Shown: positions 1 to 7,562 of the stretch, piece after piece
Position numbering within the stretch: position 1 is the stretch's first letter
Layout: each line of letters starts with the position of its first letter
From: Methanosarcinales archaeon
Lineage (GTDB): Archaea; Halobacteriota; Methanosarcinia; Methanosarcinales; Methanogasteraceae
DNA length: 35,303 nucleotides
Reading direction: 5' to 3'
Assembly (NCBI GenBank): GCA_030625165.1
Contig: DAOURL010000007.1
Location: 1-35,303, forward strand
The notes under the pieces: generated by a model
The model's input: the letters and a program-made list of their open reading frames with translations, nothing else
The model's database searches: none
What the model was told of the DNA's origin: nothing
Translations under genes and position numbers: made by a program

Positions 1-141
1 ACCGCAGAGTACGCAGAGGGGCGCGGAGGTGGAATAAATGGTTAAATGCTCTGCGTTCCTCTGCGCCCTCTGCGGTTATTTTTCTTGCCAGAAATTACAG
101 GATCGCAATCAGGAGACCAATCAGTATACCTGAGTAGTTAC
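1..141. mobile_element. MITE family 1, right part (cut by window edge)
   Basis: This is the right-hand part of a non-autonomous element found complete at 7316-7551 and 12581-12812. It shows the central imperfect inverted repeat of CTCTGCG-type units (about 1-75) and the conserved right flank. It ends in TACCTGAGTAGTTAC at 127-141, the reverse complement of the left terminus seen in the full copies. The left end lies outside the window, so its target duplication cannot be tested. It contains no coding sequence. Confidence 0.85.
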
Positions 142-317
142 CAAAAAACAGATGTGGTTTGGCACAATACAACAAGAAGGAACTAAAAAGTCTCACAAAA
201 CTGAGACATAGTTATTGGATTCTATAGCTTAAGCATCAAGTCCAAACGCCGCATAAAACAAGCCCCCGAGCAACCACAACATAGTTGAGCAAGCACGCAA
301 AAACCCAATCACAAACC

Positions 318-1409
318 ATGAAACCTCTATCCAGCACCAGCCCAAACACCAAGTACGTGCCAGGCAGATCGATCGCGGAGATTAGCGAGCAGTACAACAT
401 CCCGGCAGATGCGATCATCAAACTCGGATCGAACGAAAACCCACTCGGACCCGCACCTGCCGCGGTCAGAGCCATAATCGAGCACGCAAACGAGGTCAGC
501 ATATATCCCGATAGCGATGCATCGGGTCTCTGCGATGCGCTATCTGCGTACACCAGCTACCCGGGAGCAAACATCGTGGCAAGCGCGGGGATGGATGGGG
601 TCATCGATACCCTGATGCGGATGCTGATGCCAGGAGAAGCGATCATACCGGTGCCGACCTTCAGCTACTACGCGATCTCGGCACGCACGCATCACGGCAC
701 CCCGGTCTTCGCATCAAGAGACAAGAACTTTGGCTTCGATCCGCAGGCGATCGTATCGCAGGTGACCGATGAAACGCGGGTCATCTTTCTCTGCTCCCCT
801 AATAACCCGAGCGGAAATCTGGTACCAGAGTCTGATCTCCGGACGATCCTGGAGGGGTGCGGTGACTGCGATGGTTGCGATGCGGTCGTGTTTCTCGATG
901 AGGCGTATGTCGAATTCTCGGAAGGGAGCATGATACACCTTGTGCAGGAATTCGACAATCTGGTGGTCGGTCGCACGCTCTCAAAGGCATTCGGGCTTGC
1001 GGGCTTGCGGGTTGGCTACGCGGTCATGCCCAAGCGGATGCGAGATGAGTATCTGGGATATGCGACTCCGTTTTCGGTCAGCAGTCTTGCGGCTGAGGCA
1101 GGCATAGCAGCGCTTGGCGATGATGCGCACCTGAAACAGAGCGTTAAACTTGTTCGGGACGGGCGCAGAGTGTTAATGGATATCCCGTTTAAGGTCTATC
1201 CGTCAGAAGCGAACTTTGTGCTTGTGGACGTCTCGCCACACCGGTCAGGGGATGTATGTGATCTCCTTGCACGCAAAGGGATCATCGTGCGGGACTGTTC
1301 GTCATTCCGCGGTGCAGGAGATGCTCTTGTCAGGGTGAGCATCGGAACGCCAGAGCAGAATGAACGCGTGGTAGAGGCGTTTTCGGAATTTAAGAGTCGT
1401 AACGAATAA
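318..1409 (+). CDS. hisC: Histidinol-phosphate aminotransferase
   Basis: A fold-type I PLP aminotransferase of 363 residues, which in histidine biosynthesis converts imidazole-acetol phosphate to histidinol phosphate in the cytoplasm. Visible marks are the N-terminal KLGSNENPLGP motif, CSPNNPSG, the FLDEAYVEF segment contacting the cofactor, and the Schiff-base lysine in TLSKAFGLAGLRVGY (K223 from this start). Length fits the HisC family. I chose the ATG at 318; an in-frame TTG at 285 would add 11 residues that look unlike a HisC N terminus. It stands alone, with repeat-filled intergenic DNA on both sides. The family is close to other aminotransferases such as CobD, but the SNENPLGP motif and overall length favour HisC. 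Confidence 0.9.
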   Translation: MKPLSSTSPNTKYVPGRSIAEISEQYNIPADAIIKLGSNENPLGPAPAAVRAIIEHANEVSIYPDSDASGLCDALSAYTSYPGANIVASAGMDGVIDTLMRMLMPGEAIIPVPTFSYYAISARTHHGTPVFASRDKNFGFDPQAIVSQVTDETRVIFLCSPNNPSGNLVPESDLRTILEGCGDCDGCDAVVFLDEAYVEFSEGSMIHLVQEFDNLVVGRTLSKAFGLAGLRVGYAVMPKRMRDEYLGYATPFSVSSLAAEAGIAALGDDAHLKQSVKLVRDGRRVLMDIPFKVYPSEANFVLVDVSPHRSGDVCDLLARKGIIVRDCSSFRGAGDALVRVSIGTPEQNERVVEAFSEFKSRNE

Positions 1410-1478
1410 CAGGATCATCCGAATCGCTGGAAGCCATTCTTCTTGTTGTGGCGTCCGCGTAACAATCCATCTGTTTGG

Positions 1479-1566
1479 ATTCGTGCCATTCGTGATTTAA
1501 TCACTTTTTACGAAAAACCACAAATAAAACACGAATGAAACGAATTGTACAAATTACACGAATGTT
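1479..1566. repeat. ATTCGTG-type intergenic inverted repeat, copy 1
   Basis: The left arm contains ATTCGTGCCATTCGTGATTT. The right arm carries the complementary CACGAATG and CGAATTGTAC units, so the RNA could form a long imperfect hairpin. Related copies occur at about 5982-6070 and 9441-9531. It lies between the convergent ends of hisC and larB. No gene is visible in 1410-1638. Confidence 0.7.
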
Positions 1567-1638
1567 ATTTGATATTGTGAATCTGTTTAAGGGTGTTTAG
1601 CCGGATCAAGTTATTTTGTGACAGTCCCCATCCCCAAC

Positions 1639-2424
1639 TTACACCGATTTTACTGATGCTGCCGCGGCAAGGTTCGCAATACGCGCTGCAAACGCGCCTG
1701 CCACAAAACCGGCATCGATGTTGACGACTGTGAGGACCGAGCATGACTGGAGCATCGAGAGAAGCGCTGCCTCGCCCTTGCCACCTGCGCCGTACCCAAC
1801 AGAGACCGGCAGCCCGATCACAGGAACCGGCACAAGCCCGGCAACGACCGTCGGAAGCGTACCGTCCCTTCCTGCGGCAACAACGATCGCATCCACGCCT
1901 TTCTCGATCAGATTGCCGAGATCAGGAAAGAGCCTATGAATGCCTGCCGCACCTGCATCATAGATCAGATCGACATCGCACCCCATCTCCTCTGCCGCGA
2001 CCCGCGCCTCCTCTGCAACCGGGATGTCCGCGGTGCCCGCGGTGATGATGCCAACCATCCCGCCTGTTTTGTTGATGGGGGTGGTGCCACATACAAGGGT
2101 TCTGGCACGTTCGTTCCACACCATGTATGGCGGGTCGATGTGCGACTCCAGTTCACGCAACTGGGCATCCGAGACTCGCGTGATGAGTATGCGCACGTCT
2201 CCGGTCAATGACGCCTCCACGATCATAGCGAGATCGCCAGAACTCTTTCCTTCTGCAAGAATCGCCTCGGGGATGCCGGTTCTCTCTGACCGGTGGCAAT
2301 CGATCCTTGCGATCTCTGAGATCTCCTTGAACCGCAGGAGTTTGATCTGCACTTCAGCCTCGGCGATCGAGATTTCGTTGTTCCGGACCTTTGTGAGAAT
2401 TGATATGATGGACACGATGATCAT
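1639..2424 (-). CDS. larB: LarB-like nickel-pincer cofactor biosynthesis protein (PurE-related)
   Basis: A 261-residue protein of the AIR-carboxylase-related LarB family. LarB carboxylates and hydrolyses nicotinic acid adenine dinucleotide in the first step of the nickel-pincer nucleotide cofactor used by lactate racemase and related enzymes. The C-terminal PurE-like half is recognisable from TAGTADIPVAEEA, the DAGAAGIHRL segment, VVAAGRDGTLPTVVAGL and PVIGLPVSVGYGAGGKGEAALLSMLQ. The N-terminal ~100 residues are the LarB-specific extension. I start it at the ATG at 2424, because the longer frame back to 2640 would run through the L7Ae gene on the other strand. No larC or larE is in the window, so the downstream pathway cannot be confirmed here. 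Confidence 0.8.
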   Translation of the reverse strand: MIIVSIISILTKVRNNEISIAEAEVQIKLLRFKEISEIARIDCHRSERTGIPEAILAEGKSSGDLAMIVEASLTGDVRILITRVSDAQLRELESHIDPPYMVWNERARTLVCGTTPINKTGGMVGIITAGTADIPVAEEARVAAEEMGCDVDLIYDAGAAGIHRLFPDLGNLIEKGVDAIVVAAGRDGTLPTVVAGLVPVPVIGLPVSVGYGAGGKGEAALLSMLQSCSVLTVVNIDAGFVAGAFAARIANLAAAASVKSV

Positions 2425-2436
2425 CCTGCACAGCAA

Positions 2437-2448
2437 CCTATATATACC
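2437..2448 (+). promoter_or_regulatory. Putative TATA box for the L7Ae-S28e-L24e operon
   Basis: CCTATATATACC lies about 80 bases before the L7Ae start. With usual archaeal spacing, transcription would begin near 2470, giving a leader of about 50 bases that includes the AGGAG ribosome-binding site at about 2512-2517. The box is almost symmetric but sits too close to larB (starting at 2424) to serve it in the usual way. Confidence 0.45.
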
Positions 2449-2524
2449 CCTCTCGCTGCTATTATAGGTACCGAAGAATCGAGTTAAATCCCGATGACGG
2501 ATTAAATCCAGAAGGAGATAAAAA

Positions 2525-2890
2525 ATGGCACAGATGTATGTAACATACGAGGCTCCAGACGAACTGCGTGATAAAGCACTGGAATCGCTGGAACTTGCAA
2601 GAGATACCGGAAAAATAAAGAAAGGAACAAACGAGACCACAAAAGCGGTCGAGCGTGGCGTAGCCCAGCTTGTGCTGGTAAGCGAGGATATAAACCCACC
2701 CGAGATCGTGGCTCACCTGCCAATGCTATGCGATGAGAAAAAGATACCGTACATATATATAAAAAAGCAGGACGAACTTGGAGCTGCATGTGGTATCGGG
2801 GTTGGCTGCGCTACTGTGGCGATCGTCAATGCTGGCAAGGGCAAGAGCGCAGTCGAGGAACTCGCAAGCAAGATCGAATCGCTGAGGTGA
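2525..2890 (+). CDS. rpl7ae: Ribosomal protein L7Ae
   Basis: A 121-residue L7Ae/L30e/S12e/Gadd45-fold RNA-binding protein. It is part of the large ribosomal subunit, and in archaea it also binds kink-turns in box C/D and H/ACA guide RNPs and in RNase P. The family core is plain: [47 protein letters not shown], and the C-terminal [13 protein letters not shown] segment. A strong AAGGAG site precedes the ATG. It is the first gene of the conserved archaeal cluster L7Ae-S28e-L24e-Ndk, with S28e starting only 4 bases after its stop, so co-transcription and translational coupling are likely. Confidence 0.97.
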   Translation: MAQMYVTYEAPDELRDKALESLELARDTGKIKKGTNETTKAVERGVAQLVLVSEDINPPEIVAHLPMLCDEKKIPYIYIKKQDELGAACGIGVGCATVAIVNAGKGKSAVEELASKIESLR

Positions 2891-2894
2891 TGTC

Positions 2895-3113
2895 ATGGCA
2901 GAATATGATGACGCATATCCTGCTGAGGTGGTCGAGGTCGTCGGGACGACAGGCATGCACGGGGAGGCGACCCAGATCAACTGCAAGGTGCTTGATGGAC
3001 GGGACAAGGGCAGGGTCATTGCCAGAAACTGCATAGGTCCTGTGCAGGTCGGGGACATCCTGATGCTGCTCGAAACCTCGAGAGAGGCAAAGAAACTGAC
3101 GACAGGCAGGTGA
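2895..3113 (+). CDS. rps28e: Ribosomal protein S28e
   Basis: A 72-residue small-subunit ribosomal protein with an OB-like fold, whose eukaryotic counterpart sits near the mRNA exit channel. Diagnostic segments are [35 protein letters not shown] and the very conserved C-terminal [12 protein letters not shown]. It starts 4 bases after the L7Ae stop and its own stop overlaps the Shine-Dalgarno region of L24e. The length is typical for archaeal S28e. Confidence 0.97.
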   Translation: MAEYDDAYPAEVVEVVGTTGMHGEATQINCKVLDGRDKGRVIARNCIGPVQVGDILMLLETSREAKKLTTGR

Positions 3114-3119
3114 GGGGAG

Positions 3120-3290
3120 TTGGAACAATTCGTCTGTTCGTTCTGCGGAAACCCAATCGAGCCGGGCACTGGAAAGATGTTTGTTAAGAGGGACGGCACA
3201 GTCTATTATTTTTGCAAATCAAAGTGCCAGAACAATTTCAAACTCAAAAGAGTCCCGCGAAAGGTTAAATGGATCACGAAATCTGCGTAG
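3120..3290 (+). CDS. rpl24e: Ribosomal protein L24e (zinc ribbon), TTG start
   Basis: A short 56-residue protein read from a TTG six bases after the S28e stop. It has the L24e zinc ribbon: [13 protein letters not shown] supplies the first two cysteines and [12 protein letters not shown] the second pair. It continues with the basic tail [11 protein letters not shown]24e is a large-subunit protein of archaea and eukaryotes. GGTGAGGGG just upstream can act as the ribosome-binding site. No in-frame ATG precedes the first cysteine pair, so TTG is the most reasonable start. Position between S28e and ndk is the standard archaeal order. Confidence 0.92.
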   Translation: MEQFVCSFCGNPIEPGTGKMFVKRDGTVYYFCKSKCQNNFKLKRVPRKVKWITKSA

Positions 3291-3315
3291 GTGTCCAAAT
3301 AGACACTTAAAGAGA

Positions 3316-3408
3316 GATTAAATGGAACAAACATTCGTGCAACCTTTTCACAAAAGGTTGATCAAAAACTGCCCTTTGGGAAGGGATTGAATGGAACAAA
3401 CATTCGTG
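3316..3408 (+). repeat. 24-bp direct repeat around a 45-bp hairpin insertion at the ndk start
   Basis: The 24-base stretch that ends with the first six codons of ndk occurs twice, at 3316-3339 and 3385-3408, differing at one base. Between the copies is a 45-base segment. It opens with the perfect palindrome CAACCTTTT-CAC-AAAAGGTTG and continues GATCAAAAACTGCCCTTTGGG. The same motif recurs at 18560-18597. The simplest reading is insertion of a small hairpin element with a long target duplication that restored the ndk start. A 69-base tandem duplication would give the same picture. Confidence 0.8.
3322..3390 (+). CDS. Upstream mini-ORF abutting ndk
   Basis: A 22-codon reading frame created by the duplication described at 3316-3408. 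It begins with the same six codons as ndk (MEQTFV), runs through the hairpin insertion (ending NCPLGRD) and stops at TGA 3388-3390. The real ndk ATG follows immediately and in the same frame. The original ndk leader lies upstream of this first ATG, so ribosomes may first translate the mini-ORF and then reinitiate. It is probably not a functional peptide, but it may affect ndk expression. Confidence 0.5.
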   Translation: MEQTFVQPFHKRLIKNCPLGRD

Positions 3409-3840
3409 ATGATCAAGCCCGACGGAGTGCAGCGCGGCTTGATCGGTGAGATCATATCCAGAATTGAGCGAAAAGGACTTAGAATTGTCGCTATGCGGAT
3501 GTGTCGGGTCACTGATGAGACTGCGCGGAGACATTATGCAGAGCATGTGGAAAAGCCGTTTTTTAACTCGCTTATCGAGTTTATCACGTCTTCTCCGGCT
3601 GTTCCTATGATCGTGGAAGGCGCAGATGCGGTTTCGGTGATGCGCACGATTGCAGGCGCAACCGATCCGAAGGAAGCTCTGGTCGGCACCATAAGAGGTG
3701 ATTTCGGGCTGGATGTCGGCAGGAACCTTATCCACAGCGCAGATTCGCTCGAATCGTCAAAAAGAGAGATTGCGATACATTTCACCGAGGATGAGGCGGT
3801 TCTATACGAGAGGGCTGAGGAATCCTGGGTGTACGAGTGA
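3391..3840 (+). CDS. ndk: Nucleoside diphosphate kinase
   Basis: A 149-residue enzyme that moves the gamma phosphate from ATP to other nucleoside diphosphates through a phosphohistidine. The N terminus MEQTFVMIKPDGVQRG, the ALVGTIRGDFG segment, and the active-site RNLIHSADS with the catalytic histidine at about 115 are all present, so it should be active. It is the fourth gene of the L7Ae cluster. It starts about 100 bases after L24e instead of directly behind it, because a hairpin element and a copy of its own 5' end lie in between. It converges on the MBL hydrolase gene, whose stop is adjacent. Confidence 0.96.
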   Translation: MEQTFVMIKPDGVQRGLIGEIISRIERKGLRIVAMRMCRVTDETARRHYAEHVEKPFFNSLIEFITSSPAVPMIVEGADAVSVMRTIAGATDPKEALVGTIRGDFGLDVGRNLIHSADSLESSKREIAIHFTEDEAVLYERAEESWVYE

Positions 3841-4581
3841 TTAAAGCACCATCTCCATCCCATCGTACCCGAGACTCCACCGCTTCACTGCTTCATCGTG
3901 TGGCGGGAAGAGATGGCTTAAGTGCGTCATAACCATCTCTTTCGCATTTAACTCTGACGTCAGGTCCTCTGCCTCTGCCGTGTTCATGTGCTTCTGGAGG
4001 TCGTATTCGGGCGGCGCAATCGCGTCGCATATCAGGATGTCAGGATCCCGCATGATCTCAATTGAGCGATTCGGAATCTGCCTGGTGGTATCGCCGGTGA
4101 TAACGAGTTTCTTGTCACCGTCGCAGACCACAACGCCGGCAGATTCGGCAAGAGGCGGATGGTGGACCGGGAACAGCGTGAATTCAAGCCCGATCAGGCG
4201 GAATGGCTCGTAGACCGATACGTCGCAGCGCGTCGGTTTCATGAAATATAGATAATCGAGTATGTAGTCCAGGGTGTCTGAGAGCCCATAGACCGGTACA
4301 CGGTTCTGGACACGGTAGAACTCGCCGAATCCGGCGTAATGGTCATAGTGCCCGTGCGTCCAGATCACGCCGTCCACATGGCTTATTTTGTGTCTTAGAA
4401 GTTGGTACCGGAGATCCGGACCTGTATCGATCAGGACGCGCCCATCTTCTGTCTCGATCAGAATCGAGAACCTTGTCCGGCTGCTCCTCCCGCCTGCGAG
4501 CGCATCCATGCACGCAGGACACTCGCATCCGATCTTTGGCGTGCCGACCGTGTCACCGGTTCCGAGCAGAACGATTCTCAT
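3841..4581 (-). CDS. PhnP-like metallo-beta-lactamase-fold hydrolase
   Basis: A 246-residue MBL-fold metal hydrolase. It begins MRIVLLGTGDTVGTPKIGCECPAC, the start typical of PhnP-like phosphodiesterases, with a CxCxxC metal site. It contains the THGHYDHYAGF motif (HxHxDH-like, with the first residues as H-G-H-Y-D-H) and TGDTTR further on, and ends with a late THLSHLFPPH histidine. PhnP acts on cyclic phosphoribosyl phosphates, but the archaeal relatives mostly have unknown substrates, so I do not assign one. Its ATG overlaps the stop of the AAA ATPase gene by four bases, so the two are an operon. Confidence 0.8.
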   Translation of the reverse strand: MRIVLLGTGDTVGTPKIGCECPACMDALAGGRSSRTRFSILIETEDGRVLIDTGPDLRYQLLRHKISHVDGVIWTHGHYDHYAGFGEFYRVQNRVPVYGLSDTLDYILDYLYFMKPTRCDVSVYEPFRLIGLEFTLFPVHHPPLAESAGVVVCDGDKKLVITGDTTRQIPNRSIEIMRDPDILICDAIAPPEYDLQKHMNTAEAEDLTSELNAKEMVMTHLSHLFPPHDEAVKRWSLGYDGMEMVL

Positions 4582-5780
4582 GTTGGCGTGTATTCCTTCA
4601 TCATCAAGCCCACCCTGTTACTGAACTCATCGACGGCATCGGTCAGGTCTGACTGCGTGATCGACATCCGATCCTCTGTGAGCGCGTGGAGCACCGCCTC
4701 CCGAACAACCATGCGCAGATCCGATCCTGTGAATCCATCTGCCAGCAGAGCGATCTCCTGTGCATCAAAGTCACCATCCACCTTCGAAAGAATGATATCA
4801 AGAATATTCTTGCGCATCCCCACGTCCGGAAGTGGGAAATCAACGATTTCGTCAAACCGCCGCCATGCAGCACGATCCAGCAGTTTTGGGTGATTTGTAG
4901 CGGCGATCAAAAGAACTCCGTCGTCGATCAGACTGATCTCATCGATCGCCTTCAGAAGCGTGTTGACGGCACGTTTCACCGCAGCATGTTCGTCAGAAAC
5001 ACGGGTCTTCGCTATGAAATCGAACTCATCGATGAACAGGATGCAGGGGCTTAATTTTTTCGCAAGTTCAAAGACCTTATCGATATTTTTCGAGGTTTCT
5101 CCGAGATACTGGGATGTGATCATCGAGAGCCGGACCTCCACGAGCGGGCTGTTTAATTTTTCCGAGAGCGCTCTGGCTACCGATGTCTTGCCGGTGCCCG
5201 GAAGCCCGATAAAGAGCATCTTTCCGATCTCACATAGCCCGATATCGCGCAGATACTCCCGGTGTCCGATCGCCTGCACGATCTTCTCGATCTTATCCTC
5301 CTGATCGCGTGTGAGCACGAGTTTATCGATCCGCTGTCTGACATCCTCCGGCGCAACGAGGTGCACGAGTGTCAGGAGATCGACATCCTCGTCCGATGCA
5401 GCGATCTCTGCGGCAAGCGAGGCAAGATATTCCCGGTCCCGCTCCTTTGGCTGGGCTTTCAGGGTTGCCTCTGCATAACTGACATCCACGCCGTCATTCT
5501 CATAAAACGATGCGAGCGTCGGATTTATGCGGATCCGGTCTATCGCACCATCTTGCTTCGCAAACCATCTCTTTGCGAGATCAAAGACTGTGAGTTTAAG
5601 TTCCGCTCCGAATTTCTCAAATTCGATAAACGGGAGGGACTCTATCTCCTGCATGACATCCTCGATCCCGTATAGCTCCGCAACATCCCCGACCCGGACG
5701 CTGATCGGGCGGTTTACTTGCTTCTTTTCGCGGTTCCAGTAGTGTTTTCTTATGTTTACTGGCAGATCGTTCTCTGTCAA
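4578..5780 (-). CDS. AAA+ ATPase, archaeal, role unknown
   Basis: A 400-residue AAA+ protein. An N-terminal region of about 180 residues without a recognised domain is followed by the ATPase. The ATPase has Walker A GLPGTGKTS, Walker B ILFIDEFDF, the sensor-1 region LLIAATNHP, an arginine region AAWRRFDEIVDFPLPD, and a sensor-2 helix near GFTGSDLRMVVREA. It looks like a Cdc48/FtsH-type AAA domain without a protease. The only in-frame start is TTG at 5780. In-frame codons upstream still read like protein (DVVELLLTAQIYNQSE) back to a stop near 5870 with no ATG/GTG. The true start may therefore be the GTG near 5867 with a frame change in an A5C5 run. It is co-transcribed with the MBL hydrolase. 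Confidence 0.8.
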   Translation of the reverse strand: MTENDLPVNIRKHYWNREKKQVNRPISVRVGDVAELYGIEDVMQEIESLPFIEFEKFGAELKLTVFDLAKRWFAKQDGAIDRIRINPTLASFYENDGVDVSYAEATLKAQPKERDREYLASLAAEIAASDEDVDLLTLVHLVAPEDVRQRIDKLVLTRDQEDKIEKIVQAIGHREYLRDIGLCEIGKMLFIGLPGTGKTSVARALSEKLNSPLVEVRLSMITSQYLGETSKNIDKVFELAKKLSPCILFIDEFDFIAKTRVSDEHAAVKRAVNTLLKAIDEISLIDDGVLLIAATNHPKLLDRAAWRRFDEIVDFPLPDVGMRKNILDIILSKVDGDFDAQEIALLADGFTGSDLRMVVREAVLHALTEDRMSITQSDLTDAVDEFSNRVGLMMKEYTPT

Positions 5781-5981
5781 TGTTTCGGATTGGTTGTATA
5801 TCTGCGCCGTCAGGAGCAGTTCAACGACGTCGCGGGGGTTTTTCTGATCTGGTATGCAATCACCTCATCTCACTGGACTGTAATTCTTGGTTGCTGAGTG
5901 TGAAATAGTTTTGGTTCGCGGGTAGTCGCTGTTGCAATAATATAGTAGATGAATCATGTCCGCGTGTTATCGGGTGCTTAG

Positions 5982-6070
5982 GGATCACAAATGGCACGAA
6001 TAAACGAATAGCACGAATGTTAAACCGGAGTAAATTCGTGTAATTCGTCCATTCGTGAAATTCGTGATAA
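5982..6070. repeat. ATTCGTG-type intergenic inverted repeat, copy 2
   Basis: GGCACGAATAAACGAATAGC on the left and ATTCGTGTAATTCGTCCATTCG on the right form an inverted repeat related to those at 1479-1566 and 9441-9531. It sits in the 412-base gap 5781-6192 between the AAA ATPase start and the radical SAM stop. Apart from this repeat and the possible N-terminal extension of the ATPase, I see nothing coding there. Confidence 0.65.
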
Positions 6071-6192
6071 AAACTGCCAGAAACATACCAAATTCCCGAT
6101 AAACCCCCTGAACTAGAGTGGGATGAGTTTTGGTCACTGCAACGCGAGATGCCAGAGACTCACAGTTTTTGGGTGTCCGACCGCACAACCTT

Positions 6193-7200
6193 TCAGAAAA
6201 TTCCATCGATCTCTGCGCCGCAGTTAAAACATTTCCCGTCCTCGATCCGGTTCTCGATGATGCTGAATCCGAATCGTTTGATCAGGAGCTCTTTACACCG
6301 GTAACAGTATGTGTTCTCGTTTCCCATGCCAGGAATGTTTCCCTCGTAGACATATCTGAGCCCTTCTTCGATACCGATCTCCCTTGCCCTGTGCAGAACC
6401 TCGACAGAGGTCGAAGGAGCATCAAGGAATCTGTACTGCGGATAGAACTGGCTGATATGCCACGGAATCTCAACACCGACATCTGCGATGAATCCTGCGA
6501 TCTCTCGCAACTCTTCCTCGCTGTCATTGACGGTCGGCACCACGAGCGTTGTCACCTCGAGCCAGATGCCAAGTTCCTTGTACCGCCGGATCGTGTCGAG
6601 AACCGGCTCGAGTCTTGCCCCGCACATCTTCCGGTATGTCTCGTCCCTGAAAGCCTTGAGATCGATGTTTCCGGCATCGAGATACTGCGAGAGCTCAGAA
6701 AGTGCCTCCTCGCTTGTGTACCCGTTTGTGACAAAGACGTTCTTGATGCCTGACCTGTGTGCGAGTTTCATCACATCGAGCGCGAACTCCGTGAAGATTG
6801 TGGGCTCAGTGTAAGTGTATGCGATCGTCTTGCAATCGTGCTGGGTCGCAGACCAGACCACATCCTCCGGAGTCATATCGTGACCCGGTATCTCCTTCGT
6901 GGTCATCGGAATCTGGCTGATGTTCCAGTTCTGGCACCAGCGACACTTGAAATTGCATCCGGCAGTCGCTATCGAGAACGATTCAGTGCCGGGAAGGAGA
7001 TTGAATAGCGGCTTCTTCTCGATCGGATCGACACCGCTTGCGATGACCCTGCCATACACGAGACTGTAGAGTACCCCTTTCCGGTTCTCCCGTACTGAGC
7101 ATATCCCCCGCTTGCCAGGGGCGATGGTACAGAAATGGTTGCATAAATGACATTTAACCTTGTCATCTGCAAGTTTCTCATAGAACATGGCTTCCCTCAT
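6193..7200 (-). CDS. amrS: AmrS-type radical SAM protein (AmmeMemoRadiSam / PFL-activase-like)
   Basis: A 335-residue radical SAM enzyme of the COG1180 group. An N-terminal cysteine cluster (CHLCNHFCTIAPGKRGICSVR) is followed by the radical SAM CNFKCRWCQNW motif. The body is typical of this family: YTYTEPTIF, FVTNGYTSEEAL, NIDLKAFRDETYRKMCG. A C-terminal CYRC...CFNCG zinc-like pair closes it. It is related to pyruvate formate-lyase activase. The usual partners (Memo and AMMECR1) are not in this window, so the substrate is not indicated. I start it at ATG 7200; the frame continues upstream to 7251, but those residues lack family similarity. A TATATA stretch at 7208-7213 may be its promoter. 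Confidence 0.85.
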   Translation of the reverse strand: MREAMFYEKLADDKVKCHLCNHFCTIAPGKRGICSVRENRKGVLYSLVYGRVIASGVDPIEKKPLFNLLPGTESFSIATAGCNFKCRWCQNWNISQIPMTTKEIPGHDMTPEDVVWSATQHDCKTIAYTYTEPTIFTEFALDVMKLAHRSGIKNVFVTNGYTSEEALSELSQYLDAGNIDLKAFRDETYRKMCGARLEPVLDTIRRYKELGIWLEVTTLVVPTVNDSEEELREIAGFIADVGVEIPWHISQFYPQYRFLDAPSTSVEVLHRAREIGIEEGLRYVYEGNIPGMGNENTYCYRCKELLIKRFGFSIIENRIEDGKCFNCGAEIDGIF

Positions 7201-7282
7201 GATTGGCACCGATATATAGTTCAGGGCTGGTGGGATATGAATGTTTGGCAAAAACTATGAGCCACTAATCTCCCACCCGGAG

Positions 7283-7315
7283 GGCATTTCTTACTCGATT
7301 TTTTGTGAGAAAATC
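7283..7315. repeat. Fragment of hairpin repeat family, split by the MITE
   Basis: GGGCATTTCTTACTCG followed by CGATTTTTTGTGAGAAAATCG resembles the right part of the repeat at 18636-18666. The palindrome ends exactly where MITE family 1 begins at 7316, so the MITE appears to have inserted into or beside this older repeat. Confidence 0.55.
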
Positions 7316-7551
7316 GTAACTACTCAGGTACCTAAAACCACTATCAGGAGACTTCACTATGCAGGGACTACCGGGGACATGGGGGCTACTGTAACCAAAC
7401 CGGGAATTTAACCGCAGAGTGCGCGGAGGGACGCGGAGGGGAAATAAACGGTTAGACGCTCTGCGTTCCTCTGCGCCCTCCGCGGTTATTTTTCTTGCCA
7501 GAAAGTACAGAATCGCAATCGAGCGACCAATCAACATACCTGAGTAGTTAC
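7316..7551. mobile_element. MITE family 1, complete copy (236 bp)
   Basis: The ends are perfect 15-base inverted repeats, GTAACTACTCAGGTA at 7316-7330 and its complement at 7537-7551. The flanking 8-mers AGAAAATC and AAAAAATC differ at one base, consistent with an aged 8-bp target duplication. Inside is a large hairpin of CTCTGCG-like units and a conserved right flank shared with copies at 1-141 and 12581-12812. Ends starting GTAA with 8-bp duplications are typical of the IS66 family, so movement by an IS66 transposase in trans is a reasonable inference. The element carries no ORF of its own. Confidence 0.88.
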
Positions 7552-7562
7552 AAAAAATCGGA

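Noticed and set aside
1936-2211. Plus-strand frames over larB
   Set aside because: Shadow frames opposite a well-supported gene, with no family similarity of their own.
2425-2640. Longer start for larB (333-residue frame)
   Set aside because: The extra N-terminal residues are read antisense through the L7Ae gene and show no family similarity; the ATG at 2424 gives a normal LarB length.
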